Source of the DNA: Paenibacillus nanensis
Lineage (GTDB): Bacteria; Bacillota; Bacilli; Paenibacillales; Paenibacillaceae
Length of the DNA stretch: 64,000 nt
Assembly (NCBI RefSeq): GCF_003583765.1
Contig: NZ_QXQA01000006.1
Coordinates: 62,001-126,000 of the forward strand
Reading direction: 5' to 3'
The notes below the pieces were generated by a model that saw only the letters and a list, made by a program, of their open reading frames with translations, had not been told where the DNA came from and searched no databases. Shown piece after piece: positions 18,364 to 27,022 of this stretch. The number at the start of each line of letters is the position of its first letter. Positions within the stretch are counted from its first letter, which is position 1. Position numbers and translations under genes: made by a program.

Positions 18364-19011
18364 TTACGCGGATTGCGACCGGTCAATGCCGAGCGCCTCG
18401 TCCGTAATCCGTCTAATATCTACAGTGGAGACGATTTCGTCGTTCACCATGTCCGGCAAAATGTGATTCAAAAAATAGTCGACGCAGTGCAGCTTAATAT
18501 TTTTAATCTTCACAAGAGCGTCCCGGTACATTTTCACGAATTCCTTCTCCGTATTCCCGCGCTGGAGCTCCGCAAACGCTTCGTATACTTGATCCATCTT
18601 GTCGGCTACTTCCAGAATCAAGCCTTCTACCGAATCGTCCTTGCCTTCCCGCAGCTGATTATGGAAGATCGCTTTGAACTCATCCGGTATATGCTCTTCG
18701 ATGAAGTGATAAACCATGCCCTCTTCCACCTGCTGAATCAGCTTTCGCAGCTCGGGGGACGAGTGCTTGACCGGCGTCTTAATATCGCCGATAAAGATTT
18801 CGCCGTAATCGTGGCTGCTTGTGATCTCATATAGTTTTTTCCAGTTAATCGTCACACCGTTTCTCTCTTCAATATCCGCAAGCGTCTTGGCATACTGCAC
18901 AACCTTCCAAGAATGCGCGGCGACGCTATGTTCCTCGAATTTAAATTTTCCGGGACAGCGAATGATCCGTTCCAATTCGTTCAACGATCGAAAGTAATAA
19001 TGAATACCCAT
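18364..19011 (-). CDS. HD-domain 5'-deoxynucleotidase, YfbR-like
   Basis: The 215-residue protein carries the metal-binding HD pattern at the same positions as E. coli YfbR: His33 (EEHSVAAHSW), His67-Asp68 (SSHDYGEIFIGD) and Asp137 (EVADKMDQ). YfbR enzymes dephosphorylate deoxynucleoside 5'-monophosphates and help balance pyrimidine pools. Length is close to the family (about 200). It is a single gene with its own terminator, next to the start of the regulator at 18191. The call is family-level; the substrate of this copy is not proven. Confidence 0.87.
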   Translation of the reverse strand: MGIHYYFRSLNELERIIRCPGKFKFEEHSVAAHSWKVVQYAKTLADIEERNGVTINWKKLYEITSSHDYGEIFIGDIKTPVKHSSPELRKLIQQVEEGMVYHFIEEHIPDEFKAIFHNQLREGKDDSVEGLILEVADKMDQVYEAFAELQRGNTEKEFVKMYRDALVKIKNIKLHCVDYFLNHILPDMVNDEIVSTVDIRRITDEALGIDRSQSA

Positions 19012-19123
19012 GAATCATTCTCCTTCCAGCAGTCGGTGTAACGCTAGTATACAAAGCGCGTGTAAATTCTGCATGAACGGAGCTTTATCATTCGGTTAAT
19101 TTTTCGGACGCCCTACTTACAAA

Positions 19124-19153
19124 ATAAAAAAACGCCGCACTGAGAGAACGGCG
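19124..19153 (-). terminator. Rho-independent terminator of the five-gene operon ending with the exonuclease
   Basis: On the minus strand arms CGCCG and CGGCG (19153-19133) are followed by TTTTTTTATTTT. It lies about 60 bases after the exonuclease stop codon. Confidence 0.8.
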
Positions 19154-19215
19154 CCTCATGGTTAGAAGCGGCATTCCTCAATGTGACGTTTATTGTGGGA
19201 AGGTTTGCTGTTCAT

Positions 19216-20118
19216 CTAGCTGATTAACGCGACCAGGCTCTTGAACTCGAGCTCCTCGAATTTGCTCAGCACCATCTGCCGCTCATATTGCCAGCAGCAG
19301 CTTTCAAGCTCCGCCTGCAGCGGCGCATTTCTGCGGATCGTGGCCAAATCGCGGGACAGATGGAGCATATCCAGATCGGCTTCGATTTTCGCGCGAATCG
19401 TTTTCGAGACGGCGTCAAGGTTCGCAAGCAGCCCGTCAATCGTTCCATGCTCCAAGATGAGCTTAAGAGCTGTTTTTTCGCCTATGCCGCGCACACCCGG
19501 ATAATTGTCGCTCGTATCGCCCATCAGGCCTTTCAAGTCGATAATTTGCGAAGGCGTCAGCTGGCGTTCCTCCATCAAGCTTGACGGCGTGTAGACCATA
19601 TAATTGCCGATGCCCTTTTTCATGATGGCAACCGACACGCGGTCATCCACCAGCTGCAGCATATCATGGTCGCCTGTTACAATGACAATCTCTGCTTGAT
19701 CTCTGAACATAGCAGACAGTGTGCCGATGCAGTCATCCGCTTCGTAGCCTTCGATGCCCAGATTCGGAACGTTGAAGCTCGCCACAACTTCCTTCACCAA
19801 ATCGAACTGCGGAATCAAATCTGCCGGCGCTTCCGGGCGGTTCGACTTATAGCCGTCGTACTGCTCGGTCCGGAACGTTTTGCTCCCCATATCCCAGCAG
19901 CAGATGACATGCGTCGGGTTAAACTTTTGGACCGCATCCATAAAATAACGGACGAACCCGTGCACCGCGTTTACCGGCACGCCGGAGCTTGTCCTTCTAA
20001 TGCTACCTGTGAAGGACGTTGCGAAATACGCCCGGAACAAGATAGCCATGCCGTCGACCAACAGCAGTTTTTGCTCATTCACTTCGATCCGCTCCATTCT
20101 ATCGCCTATTCTATGCAT
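19216..20118 (-). CDS. 5'-3' exonuclease (Pol I N-terminal domain family, YpcP-like)
   Basis: The 300-residue protein matches the free-standing 5' nuclease domain of DNA polymerase I: acidic metal sites in LLLVDGMAILFRAYF, GYEADDCIG and VTGDHDMLQL, and the helix-three-turn-helix region MGDTSDNYPGVRGIGEKTA. It should remove 5' flaps and RNA primers during replication and repair. Its ATG at 20118 touches the TAA of the aminotransferase gene, so translation is probably coupled; a second ATG at 20097 is possible but has a weaker site. It ends a five-gene run with overlaps throughout. Confidence 0.92.
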   Translation of the reverse strand: MHRIGDRMERIEVNEQKLLLVDGMAILFRAYFATSFTGSIRRTSSGVPVNAVHGFVRYFMDAVQKFNPTHVICCWDMGSKTFRTEQYDGYKSNRPEAPADLIPQFDLVKEVVASFNVPNLGIEGYEADDCIGTLSAMFRDQAEIVIVTGDHDMLQLVDDRVSVAIMKKGIGNYMVYTPSSLMEERQLTPSQIIDLKGLMGDTSDNYPGVRGIGEKTALKLILEHGTIDGLLANLDAVSKTIRAKIEADLDMLHLSRDLATIRRNAPLQAELESCCWQYERQMVLSKFEELEFKSLVALIS

Positions 20119-21351
20119 TTATTCTACCATAAGCTCTCCGCGGATAAAGCATCCAATTCGTACCGCCGCTTCCCGAAGCCTCTCCTCCGATTCGACAAGC
20201 GCAATCCGCACGTAGCCTTCACCCTCTGAGCCAAAAGCCTCTCCAGGCACCACAACTACGCCTGTCCGTTTCAGCATTTCCTGGGAAATGGTTCTCGAGC
20301 TCCATGGCATACCCATGTCCCAAGCCATATCCGGCAGCTTCGCCCAGACGAACATTGTCGCTTTCGGACTGGCCACTTGCCATCCTTCCGATCGAAGAAC
20401 CTCTACAAAAGTGTTTCTCCGGCGTTCATAAAGGACGCCCGCCTTCACGTAATCCGGATTGGATATCGCTTCATTTAGCGCAACGACCGCGGCTTCCTGC
20501 ACGGGATCAAAGGCGCCGTAATCAATATTCGCCTTCAGCTCGCGAAGCGCACCTACGGCCTCCTTGTTACCGACGAGGAATCCAAGCCGGCAGCCCGCCA
20601 TATTAAAGCTCTTGGACATCGAATGGAATTCGACCGCCAGCTCCTTTGCGCCGGCAACCTGTAAAATGCTCGGCGGCTCGCAGCCGTCAAACCCCATCTC
20701 CGAATAAGCGAGATCGTGAACGACAAGCACGCCGTACTGGCGGGCTTTTTGGAGAAGCCGCTCGAAAAAGGCAAGGTCGGCGACCGCTGAGAGGGGATTG
20801 TTGGGATAGTTAAGTAAAATAAACTTAGCCTTGCGCCAATTCTCCTCCGTTATTGCCTCTAGGTCCGGCAAAAATCCGTTCTCCTCCCGCAGCGGCATAA
20901 GGACGGCTTCTACTCCGGCAAGCGCAAGCGAACCAGCGTAAATCGGATACCCCGGGTTCGGCAGCAGCGCGGTGTCTCCCGTGTCGCAAATCGCCATCGC
21001 AAGATGAGCGAGACCGTCTTGCGAGCCGAGCAGCGTGACGATCTCTTCGTCAGGATCGGCCTCGACGCCGAATCGATACTTCATCCAGGCGGCAGCCGCC
21101 TCCTTGAACGGCATGCCGCTTTTTGTTGCTGGGTAGGCGTAAGTGTCCTCCCTTAAAGCGGCCTCCGACAACGCCTTGCGCACGGCTTCGGACGGCGGCT
21201 GATCCGGGCTGCCGATGCCGAGGTCAATAATATCAAGCCCTTTGGCTGCAGCTTCCCTCTTCCAAGCCGCCACTTCGGCGAAAATAGAAGAGCCCAGCTG
21301 CGACAACCGTTCCGATCTCCACGACTTGGTGCCTGCGCTCTCCTTACTCAT
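20119..21351 (-). CDS. PLP aminotransferase, LL-diaminopimelate/alanine transaminase-like
   Basis: The 410-residue protein is a fold-type I class I/II aminotransferase. It shows DLGIGSPDQPPSEAV at the N-terminus, NYPNNPLSAVA, and the PLP lysine in SMSKSFNMAG. These features are closest to LL-diaminopimelate or alanine aminotransferases. It overlaps the preceding ArsC/Spx-like gene by eight bases and abuts the exonuclease. Such copies in Bacillota are often annotated as DapL-like, but the genome also has a PatA-type enzyme at 23987. The true amino donor and acceptor cannot be read from sequence. Confidence 0.87.
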   Translation of the reverse strand: MSKESAGTKSWRSERLSQLGSSIFAEVAAWKREAAAKGLDIIDLGIGSPDQPPSEAVRKALSEAALREDTYAYPATKSGMPFKEAAAAWMKYRFGVEADPDEEIVTLLGSQDGLAHLAMAICDTGDTALLPNPGYPIYAGSLALAGVEAVLMPLREENGFLPDLEAITEENWRKAKFILLNYPNNPLSAVADLAFFERLLQKARQYGVLVVHDLAYSEMGFDGCEPPSILQVAGAKELAVEFHSMSKSFNMAGCRLGFLVGNKEAVGALRELKANIDYGAFDPVQEAAVVALNEAISNPDYVKAGVLYERRRNTFVEVLRSEGWQVASPKATMFVWAKLPDMAWDMGMPWSSRTISQEMLKRTGVVVVPGEAFGSEGEGYVRIALVESEERLREAAVRIGCFIRGELMVE

Positions 21352-21727
21352 GTTTGCCCCATACCTGCTCGTAGGTATCTTCTTTGTAGCCTACCGTCAC
21401 TTTTTTGCCGTCGGTTACGATCGGTCGTTTGATCAGCATCCCATGCTGCGAGAGCAGCTCCAGCTTTTCTTCCTCCGACATGCTTCCCAGCTTGTCCTTC
21501 AGCCCGAGCTCCCGGTATACCTCGCCGGATGTATTGAACAGCTTTTTAATATCCAAACCGCTGATCTCAAGCAGCTGCTTCAGCTCCTTCGCCGATGGCG
21601 TGTCGTTGACGATATCCCGCGAGATAACCTCGTTGCCTTTATTTTTGAGCGATTTCACGGCAGCTCTGCAGGTGCTGCATTTCGGATATTCGATGATCGT
21701 TACTTTGTTGGTATTGTCAGTATGCAC
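21344..21727 (-). CDS. ArsC/Spx-family thioredoxin-fold protein
   Basis: The 127-residue protein has the family N-terminus VTIIEYPKCSTCRAAVKSLKNKG with a CxxC pair at Cys17 and Cys20, and a C-terminal LIKRPIVTDGKKVTVGYKE motif. This is the arsenate-reductase-like family that also includes Spx and MgsR; the short form here resembles YusI/YffB-type proteins. It may be a thiol-dependent reductase or a redox adaptor; there is no ars operon nearby, so an arsenate role is not supported. It lies 15 bases after the RluA gene. Confidence 0.85.
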   Translation of the reverse strand: MHTDNTNKVTIIEYPKCSTCRAAVKSLKNKGNEVISRDIVNDTPSAKELKQLLEISGLDIKKLFNTSGEVYRELGLKDKLGSMSEEEKLELLSQHGMLIKRPIVTDGKKVTVGYKEDTYEQVWGKHE

Positions 21728-21742
21728 GATTCGTTTCCCCTT

Positions 21743-22732
21743 TCAAACCTTAGCGGCGTCCGCCCCGCCTTTCAATAATTGTTCAAGACTGCGCAGCTCA
21801 GGCGGCAGCGGCGCGCGCCACTCCATCTGTTCCTTTTTGATGGGGTGTACGAAGCCTAACGTTTCCGCATGCAAGGCTTGTCTCCCCGCCGCGCTCTCCC
21901 ATGCTTCATTGCCAAGCTCTCCCGGTCCGTACATTTTGTCGCCGATGAGCGGGCAGCCGATATGTTTCATATGCACCCGAATTTGATGCGTTCTCCCCGT
22001 TTCCAGCTTAAGCCGGACGCAAGCGGCTCGTAAATCGGAGTCCCCCTCATACACATGTACAGCTTCATAATGCGTGACGGAAGGGTAGCCATCCGGCGTC
22101 ACGACGCGCAGATGCGGCTGTTCCTTATCGCGGTCGATCGGTTCGTTGACGGTTCCCGACCGCGGCTCCGGTATGCCGTAGACGTAAGCCAGGTACAGCT
22201 TCGTAACCGCGCCGGCTTGGAGCTGCTCCGACAGCTGCTGATGCACATAGCCCGTTTTGGCAATGGCGACGAGGCCCGACGTTTCCTCATCCAGCCGGTG
22301 GATAGGTCGGAACCGGACCTTCTCGCCTCTCTCTTTCCAGTGATGCACGACGCCGTTCGCCAACGTTCCCGTATAATGGCCGTGTGTCGGATGAACAATC
22401 ATGCCGGCCGGTTTATTGACGATCAGCAGGTCATCGTCCTCATAGACGATCTCAATCGGGATGGGCTGCGGCAAAATATCGTCCGACTCCTCGCGCTCCA
22501 TGCGCAGCCGGATAATGTCGCCTGCCGATACCGGAGCCGTCGTATAAACCCGCTTCTCGTTGACGGTAAGGCCGTGCTCGGTCAGCTTCACCTGCGACAG
22601 CAGCTTGCGGGAGACGCCAAGCCTCCGCTCGAGCACGTTTCGCACGGCTTTGCCGTCATCCTCGGGCGAGACGACGACGGTAAGCGGCGCGTAATACCGC
22701 TCGTCCAAATCTGATGGGCCGTTACCCTCCAT
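21743..22732 (-). CDS. RluA-family pseudouridine synthase
   Basis: The 329-residue protein has an N-terminal S4-type RNA-binding region (about 25-80) and the RluA catalytic signature HRLDEETSG with Asp148, then the C-terminal KLETGRTHQIRVHMKHIGCP block. It converts uridines to pseudouridine in rRNA or tRNA. The start at 22732 was preferred to upstream in-frame codons because the long extension would lie wholly inside the adenosyltransferase gene. The chosen start overlaps that gene by only 11 bases. The exact RNA target is unknown. Confidence 0.92.
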   Translation of the reverse strand: MEGNGPSDLDERYYAPLTVVVSPEDDGKAVRNVLERRLGVSRKLLSQVKLTEHGLTVNEKRVYTTAPVSAGDIIRLRMEREESDDILPQPIPIEIVYEDDDLLIVNKPAGMIVHPTHGHYTGTLANGVVHHWKERGEKVRFRPIHRLDEETSGLVAIAKTGYVHQQLSEQLQAGAVTKLYLAYVYGIPEPRSGTVNEPIDRDKEQPHLRVVTPDGYPSVTHYEAVHVYEGDSDLRAACVRLKLETGRTHQIRVHMKHIGCPLIGDKMYGPGELGNEAWESAAGRQALHAETLGFVHPIKKEQMEWRAPLPPELRSLEQLLKGGADAAKV

Positions 22733-23324
22733 TATCGCTTCCGCTGCCCCCGTCCTTTTTCCGCTTGCGGAACACTTCGGCGCTGCGCACATATTCCGTA
22801 TCCGGCACGCCAAGCTTGGCGTTCGCCGCCCGCGCCGCCGCAAAGAAATAATCCGATAAGCGGTTGATATAGATAAGCACGTCTTGGTTGATCGTGTGAT
22901 CGCGCGAGAGCGTCACGACGCGGCGCTCCGCTCTGCGGCACACGGTTCGGCATACGTGCAGCGTGGAGGATAGGACGCTTCCTCCCGGAAGAATAAATCT
23001 CGTAATCTCCGGAGCTTCTTGTATGTAACGGTCGATCCACGCCTCTAAGCGTGTCGCAGGTTCTTCATTCATTTTGTAAGGCGCGCCGGCTTTTGCATAC
23101 GCGAGGTCAGAACCGCAATCGAACAGCTCTTGCTGAATGTCGATTAGCTGATCGGCAAGCTCGGCCAGACTCGCATGCTTCTCCGCTTCGGCTTGAGCGA
23201 GGCCGACGAAGCTGTTCAGTTCGTCGATGGTGCCGTATGCTTCAACTCGCATATCGTCTTTGTATACTCTTCCGCCGATTAAGCTCGTTTCGCCTTTGTC
23301 GCCGGTTTTTGTGTATAGTCGCAT
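22722..23324 (-). CDS. PduO/MMAB-type cob(I)alamin adenosyltransferase
   Basis: The 200-residue protein starts MRLYTKTGDKGETSLIGG, the ATP-binding motif of PduO-type adenosyltransferases, and has the RTVCRRAERR helix of the active site. It transfers the adenosyl group of ATP to cob(I)alamin to make coenzyme B12. A Gly/Ser/Asp-rich tail follows RKRKKD. It is the first gene of a five-gene run with the RluA, ArsC/Spx-like, aminotransferase and exonuclease genes; AGGAG precedes its ATG. No other cobalamin gene or B12 riboswitch is visible here. Confidence 0.93.
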   Translation of the reverse strand: MRLYTKTGDKGETSLIGGRVYKDDMRVEAYGTIDELNSFVGLAQAEAEKHASLAELADQLIDIQQELFDCGSDLAYAKAGAPYKMNEEPATRLEAWIDRYIQEAPEITRFILPGGSVLSSTLHVCRTVCRRAERRVVTLSRDHTINQDVLIYINRLSDYFFAAARAANAKLGVPDTEYVRSAEVFRKRKKDGGSGSDNGG

Positions 23325-23638
23325 GGTTTCACTCCTTCTTTAGGGCTTGCTGTGCCGGGACGCTGCAAGCGGGGTTATTTGTTCCGTTGTCGTTTTGACG
23401 GTGCGCGGGGCCGCTGCAAGCATGGTCATTCTTCCGACCGCTCGATTGCTTGATTTCAAGGTAACAATCCAACTACAAAGGCGAGCACTGCAGTTTCTCC
23501 AGAACGCCCCCGCTTTCCGCTTGATGAGTTAGCGTATTAGAACAAACACAGCTTGGTATGAATCGCATCTGAGTCTAGTAGCTTAAGGCGCTGCATTCGC
23601 CCCACTTCCGCCAACTAAGCAGTTCAACCACAATATAA

Positions 23639-23884
23639 GGCGGCGGGACCGATCTATTTCAGCCGGAACCCGCATTTCAGCAGCTTTAAGACGGCGAGAC
23701 CGCCCTACTTCAGCTGAGCTGCGCTAAGCTGCTATATGGCGGCGGGACCGATCTATTTCAGCCGGAACCCGCATTTCAGCTGCTTGAAGACGGCGAGACC
23801 GCCCTACTTCAGCTGAATTGAGCCGCTAGGCCGCTTTAAAGGCGGCGGGACCGATCTATTTCAGAGCGCGATTAGCGACTCTTC
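23639..23884. repeat. Direct repeats of about 100 bp in a gene-free gap
   Basis: The 660-base stretch 23325-23986 holds no convincing gene. From 23639 a unit starting GGCGGCGGGACCGATC recurs at 23738 and 23841 (spacing 99 and 103). Each unit contains CTATTTCAG, a second CATTTCAGC, and GACGGCGAGACCGCCCTAC; the third copy stops after CTATTTCAG. The first two copies are almost identical for about 85 bases and then diverge. Degenerate pieces (TTCGCCCCACTTC near 23597) precede the array. It is not a CRISPR: there are no unique spacers between short repeats. Confidence 0.85.
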
Positions 23885-23950
23885 AATTCAAGGTTAAGCT
23901 CGCACCTCGCATCTGCTGCTATCATTGAATGGGCAGGCCCATACAGCAAA

Positions 23951-23980
23951 CAGCAGGCCGGAGGAGCTCCTGACCTGCTG
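23951..23980 (-). terminator. Probable terminator hairpin after patA
   Basis: On the minus strand CAGCAGG and CCTGCTG (23980-23951) flank an inner AGGAGCTCCT. Only a short TTT follows, so termination may be weak. It starts within ten bases of the patA stop codon. Confidence 0.5.
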
Positions 23981-23986
23981 GTGTGG

Positions 23987-25201
23987 TTAGCCTTGCTTCA
24001 GTTTGTGCACGAATTGTCCGATGCGGTCGAGCGCCTCGGTCAGTTGGGTGACGGAGGTTGCGTAGGAGCAGCGGATATGCCCTTCGCCACCTATCCCGAA
24101 TACGTCGCCCGGAACCGCCGCAACGCCCGCTTCTTCGAGAAGCCGCTGGGCGAACGTTTCGCTGCTCAGACCGGTAGATGCGATGGACGGGAAGGCATAG
24201 AAGGCGCCTTGCGGCTCATGGCATTCCAGGCCGATCTCCCGGAAGCCCTTCACGACGAGCCTCCGACGCTGGTTATACGATTCGACCATGCGGTCCTTCT
24301 CTTCGAGGCCGTGCTGCAGCGCCTCGAGCGCCGCATATTGGGCCATAATCGGAGCGCACATGACGGTGTATTGATGAATTTTGAGCATTGCCGCGATCAA
24401 TTCGGGATGGCCGCAAGCATAGCCCATCCGCCAGCCCGTCATCGCAAACGCCTTCGAGAAGCCGCTGACCAGAATGGTGCGGTCCTTCATCCCCGGCATG
24501 GAGGCGAAGCTGACATGTTTCGAACCATAAGTCAGCTCCGCATAGATTTCGTCGGAAATAACGATCAAATCGTTCTCCTCAACGACCTTAGCGATCGGCA
24601 GCCAATCCTCGTAAGTCATGATGCCGCCTGTCGGATTACTCGGATAACAAAGGATCAGAACTTTGGAGCGCGGCGTGATCTCAGCCTGCAGCTGATCCGC
24701 GCGCAGCTTGAAATTATCGGCTGCGAATGTTTCAATCCCAACGGCTACGCCGCCGCTAAGCGCTGTAATCGGCGAATAAGAGATATAGCAAGGCTCGGGA
24801 ATAAGAATCTCGTCGCCTGGCGATATAAGCGCGCGAAGCGCAAGATCGATCGCTTCGCTACCGCCTACTGTTACGATCAACTCGTTCGCGGGGTTATACT
24901 CCACGGAGAACGAATCGTTCAAATAGTGAGCGATGGCTTCGCGCAGCTCGGGCATCCCCGCGTTGGACGTATATTGCGTCTTGCCCGTCTCCAGGGCATA
25001 AACCGCCGCTTCCCTCACATGCCAAGGCGTAACGAAATCCGGTTCCCCTACACCCAACGTAATAATATCCTTGCGCATGCTAACCAAATCAAAAAACCGG
25101 CGGATTCCCGACGGTTTGATGCCTCGAACTAACGGAGACAAGTAGTCAGCCATCGATTCACGCTGCACAGGGATGGTTCTTTCCGATTCCTCTTTAATCA
25201 T
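23987..25201 (-). CDS. patA: PatA-type aminotransferase (N-acetyl-LL-diaminopimelate aminotransferase-like)
   Basis: The 404-residue fold-type I PLP enzyme shows the motifs ITLGVGEPDFVTPWH, CYPSNPTGG and the PLP lysine in VSGFSKAFAMTGWRMGY. In Bacillus, PatA acts in the acetylated branch of lysine and peptidoglycan diaminopimelate synthesis. The ATG at 25201 was chosen because AAAGGG lies eight bases before it; ATG 25207 and GTG 25210 are too close to that site. It follows an Lrp/AsnC regulator gene by 17 bases, a pairing common in Bacillota, so that regulator probably controls it. Confidence 0.87.
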   Translation of the reverse strand: MIKEESERTIPVQRESMADYLSPLVRGIKPSGIRRFFDLVSMRKDIITLGVGEPDFVTPWHVREAAVYALETGKTQYTSNAGMPELREAIAHYLNDSFSVEYNPANELIVTVGGSEAIDLALRALISPGDEILIPEPCYISYSPITALSGGVAVGIETFAADNFKLRADQLQAEITPRSKVLILCYPSNPTGGIMTYEDWLPIAKVVEENDLIVISDEIYAELTYGSKHVSFASMPGMKDRTILVSGFSKAFAMTGWRMGYACGHPELIAAMLKIHQYTVMCAPIMAQYAALEALQHGLEEKDRMVESYNQRRRLVVKGFREIGLECHEPQGAFYAFPSIASTGLSSETFAQRLLEEAGVAAVPGDVFGIGGEGHIRCSYATSVTQLTEALDRIGQFVHKLKQG

Positions 25202-25218
25202 CACCATCACCCTTTATT

Positions 25219-25710
25219 TTACGGCGATACCATCAGCCGATGGTCACCTTCATGCTCCTCGAAGATGATGCCGTCCTGTTTGTATTTTTTCAATATAAAA
25301 AATGTCTTCGTTGAAAGGACCGCTTCGATTGGAGACAGCTTATTGGATACAAATGAAGCGACTTCCTTCAAGTTTTTACCCTCGACCTCAACGAGCAGAT
25401 CATAGGCTCCGGACATAAGAAACACGGATTTCACTTCCGGATACAAATAGATTCTTTCGGCAATGCCTTCAAAACCGCGTCCGCGCTCCGGCGTAATCTG
25501 AACCTCGATTAAGGCGGTCACCTTCTCGTCATCCACCTTGCTCCAGTTCACGACCGTCGCATACTTCACGATCACGTGATTCTCTTCCATCTCGGCAATG
25601 GCTTGCTTCACTGCCTCCAGCGGCTCATCCAGCATGGTCGCGATCAGCTCGGCGTCCCTGCGGGCGTCTTCCTTCAGCAGCTCTAATACTTTTAATTGTA
25701 ATTCGTTCAT
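25219..25710 (-). CDS. Lrp/AsnC-family transcriptional regulator
   Basis: The 163-residue protein has an N-terminal winged helix (LKVLELLKEDARRDAELIA) and a C-terminal RAM/ligand-sensing domain (ALIEVQITPERGRGFEGIAE to VLSTKTFFILKKYK). Lrp-type regulators form octamers and sense amino acids. It is the first gene of a two-gene unit with patA and likely regulates the unit in response to an amino acid. Confidence 0.92.
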   Translation of the reverse strand: MNELQLKVLELLKEDARRDAELIATMLDEPLEAVKQAIAEMEENHVIVKYATVVNWSKVDDEKVTALIEVQITPERGRGFEGIAERIYLYPEVKSVFLMSGAYDLLVEVEGKNLKEVASFVSNKLSPIEAVLSTKTFFILKKYKQDGIIFEEHEGDHRLMVSP

Positions 25711-25864
25711 GCCAAAACCCCTTCCAGCTCGCCTGCGGTTATAAAGAATATTTTACAACGAATCGGTTGTTCCTGCAAAGAAAAAATGAATCGACTGCCA
25801 TTCCCGCGCCAAGTGCATTAGGGGCGGTAAGGGCGACACACGCGCCTGCCCTTGGAGGGCCGCA

Positions 25865-27022
25865 TTAAGTGCCGCTGCTCATTTCGAATTTTCCGGAGTC
25901 CGACAAAATCATCTTCACGTTTACCGTGAGCGCATCCGTACGCGGCCTCCATTTCCCGTCGGCTGCATTGGCCTTCCAATAGCCGTTGTGATAACGGTAC
26001 AACACATGCTCCAATTGCAGCAGATCCATCTTTTTTTGTACGCCATGTCGGTATGCGGCTTCGATCTCTTCCTTCACCTTTTGCTCAACCGCCGCGGTCA
26101 GCTGTTGCTTGGTCAATTGACCATCCATCTCCACAATGTGCCCCTCCAATTGAATGTTTAGCTCAAAGTGCGCATCCTCCCCCGAAACCTTAGCGCGCCG
26201 TTTGACAGAGGAGTTGATCACGTTGACCGTCGCCATACTGTCGTCCAGCTCGACCTTCATATATACCTTCTGAAACGCCGGATTTAGCCACCGGATCCCT
26301 AGCACGTCCTTCTCCATAGCGAACCCTTGATAAGACAGGTTTTTGAACACATGAACGCCGTTAATCAGCTGAGTATTGATCTTTTTATTGCTATGAAGCC
26401 AATACGACTCCGTAGCGCTTAGATCCAGGAGAAGCGCGGTCATGCCGGGATCCCTTACCTGCTGAACGAAAGATTGCATCGTTTGCGCTTGAACAAACGT
26501 ATACTGCGTTTCATATTGCTCCGGCGCGTAAAGGGGGCTGTTCAGCGGCGATAAATTAAAAAAATATTCCGTTGAAAACAATTTATCGAGGGAGATGCTC
26601 GTACCGTACAGGATCGTGGTATAACGAGAAGCCCGCTGCCGGTTCAGTCCATCGAGCACATCTCCGAGTTGGTTCATGGCCCGTTCATGAACAACAATCG
26701 TCTTTAGCTGATCCAGACTTAACGTGGTGTAGCCGGCCCGGCTCAGGTTGAAATAGGCCATTTGCACGGAGTCGCCCTGGGATTTGCCAATCCAAACGGG
26801 ATCGGTCGGCTGTTGGGGCGATTCCGTTTTGGCGATTGCCGAGAACGTAAGCATCTGCGCATACAATGTAAATTGACCATCCTTATAATCAATGCCCAGC
26901 GCCGTAATATAGCTTATATTTTGAAGATTGACCTCATCCCAGCAGCCGGATAACAGCAGGCAAATCAGCGTAAGTAAGCCGGCAGCAGCCGTCCGGATGC
27001 GCTTCTTCGCGGCGGCCATCAT
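25865..27022 (-). CDS. Ger(x)C family germinant receptor lipoprotein (C subunit)
   Basis: The 385-residue protein has a signal peptide and lipobox LLLSGC (Cys27) followed by WDEVNLQNISY, the classic GerAC start, and the C-terminal domain with HGVQKKMDLLQLEHVLYRYH. It is the lipoprotein subunit of a nutrient germinant receptor in the spore inner membrane. The ATG at 27022 has AGGAGG eight to nine bases before it and overlaps the TGA of the A-subunit gene as ATGA, so translation is coupled. The upstream in-frame extension lies inside that gene and was rejected. Confidence 0.95.
   Translation of the reverse strand: MMAAAKKRIRTAAAGLLTLICLLLSGCWDEVNLQNISYITALGIDYKDGQFTLYAQMLTFSAIAKTESPQQPTDPVWIGKSQGDSVQMAYFNLSRAGYTTLSLDQLKTIVVHERAMNQLGDVLDGLNRQRASRYTTILYGTSISLDKLFSTEYFFNLSPLNSPLYAPEQYETQYTFVQAQTMQSFVQQVRDPGMTALLLDLSATESYWLHSNKKINTQLINGVHVFKNLSYQGFAMEKDVLGIRWLNPAFQKVYMKVELDDSMATVNVINSSVKRRAKVSGEDAHFELNIQLEGHIVEMDGQLTKQQLTAAVEQKVKEEIEAAYRHGVQKKMDLLQLEHVLYRYHNGYWKANAADGKWRPRTDALTVNVKMILSDSGKFEMSSGT

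Noticed and set aside
21344..21727. Arsenate resistance gene
   Set aside because: The ArsC/Spx fold is clear, but no arsR, arsB or acr3 gene adjoins and the family is functionally broad.
23981..25132. Plus-strand 383-residue ORF
   Set aside because: Antisense to patA, which has all aminotransferase motifs on the minus strand.
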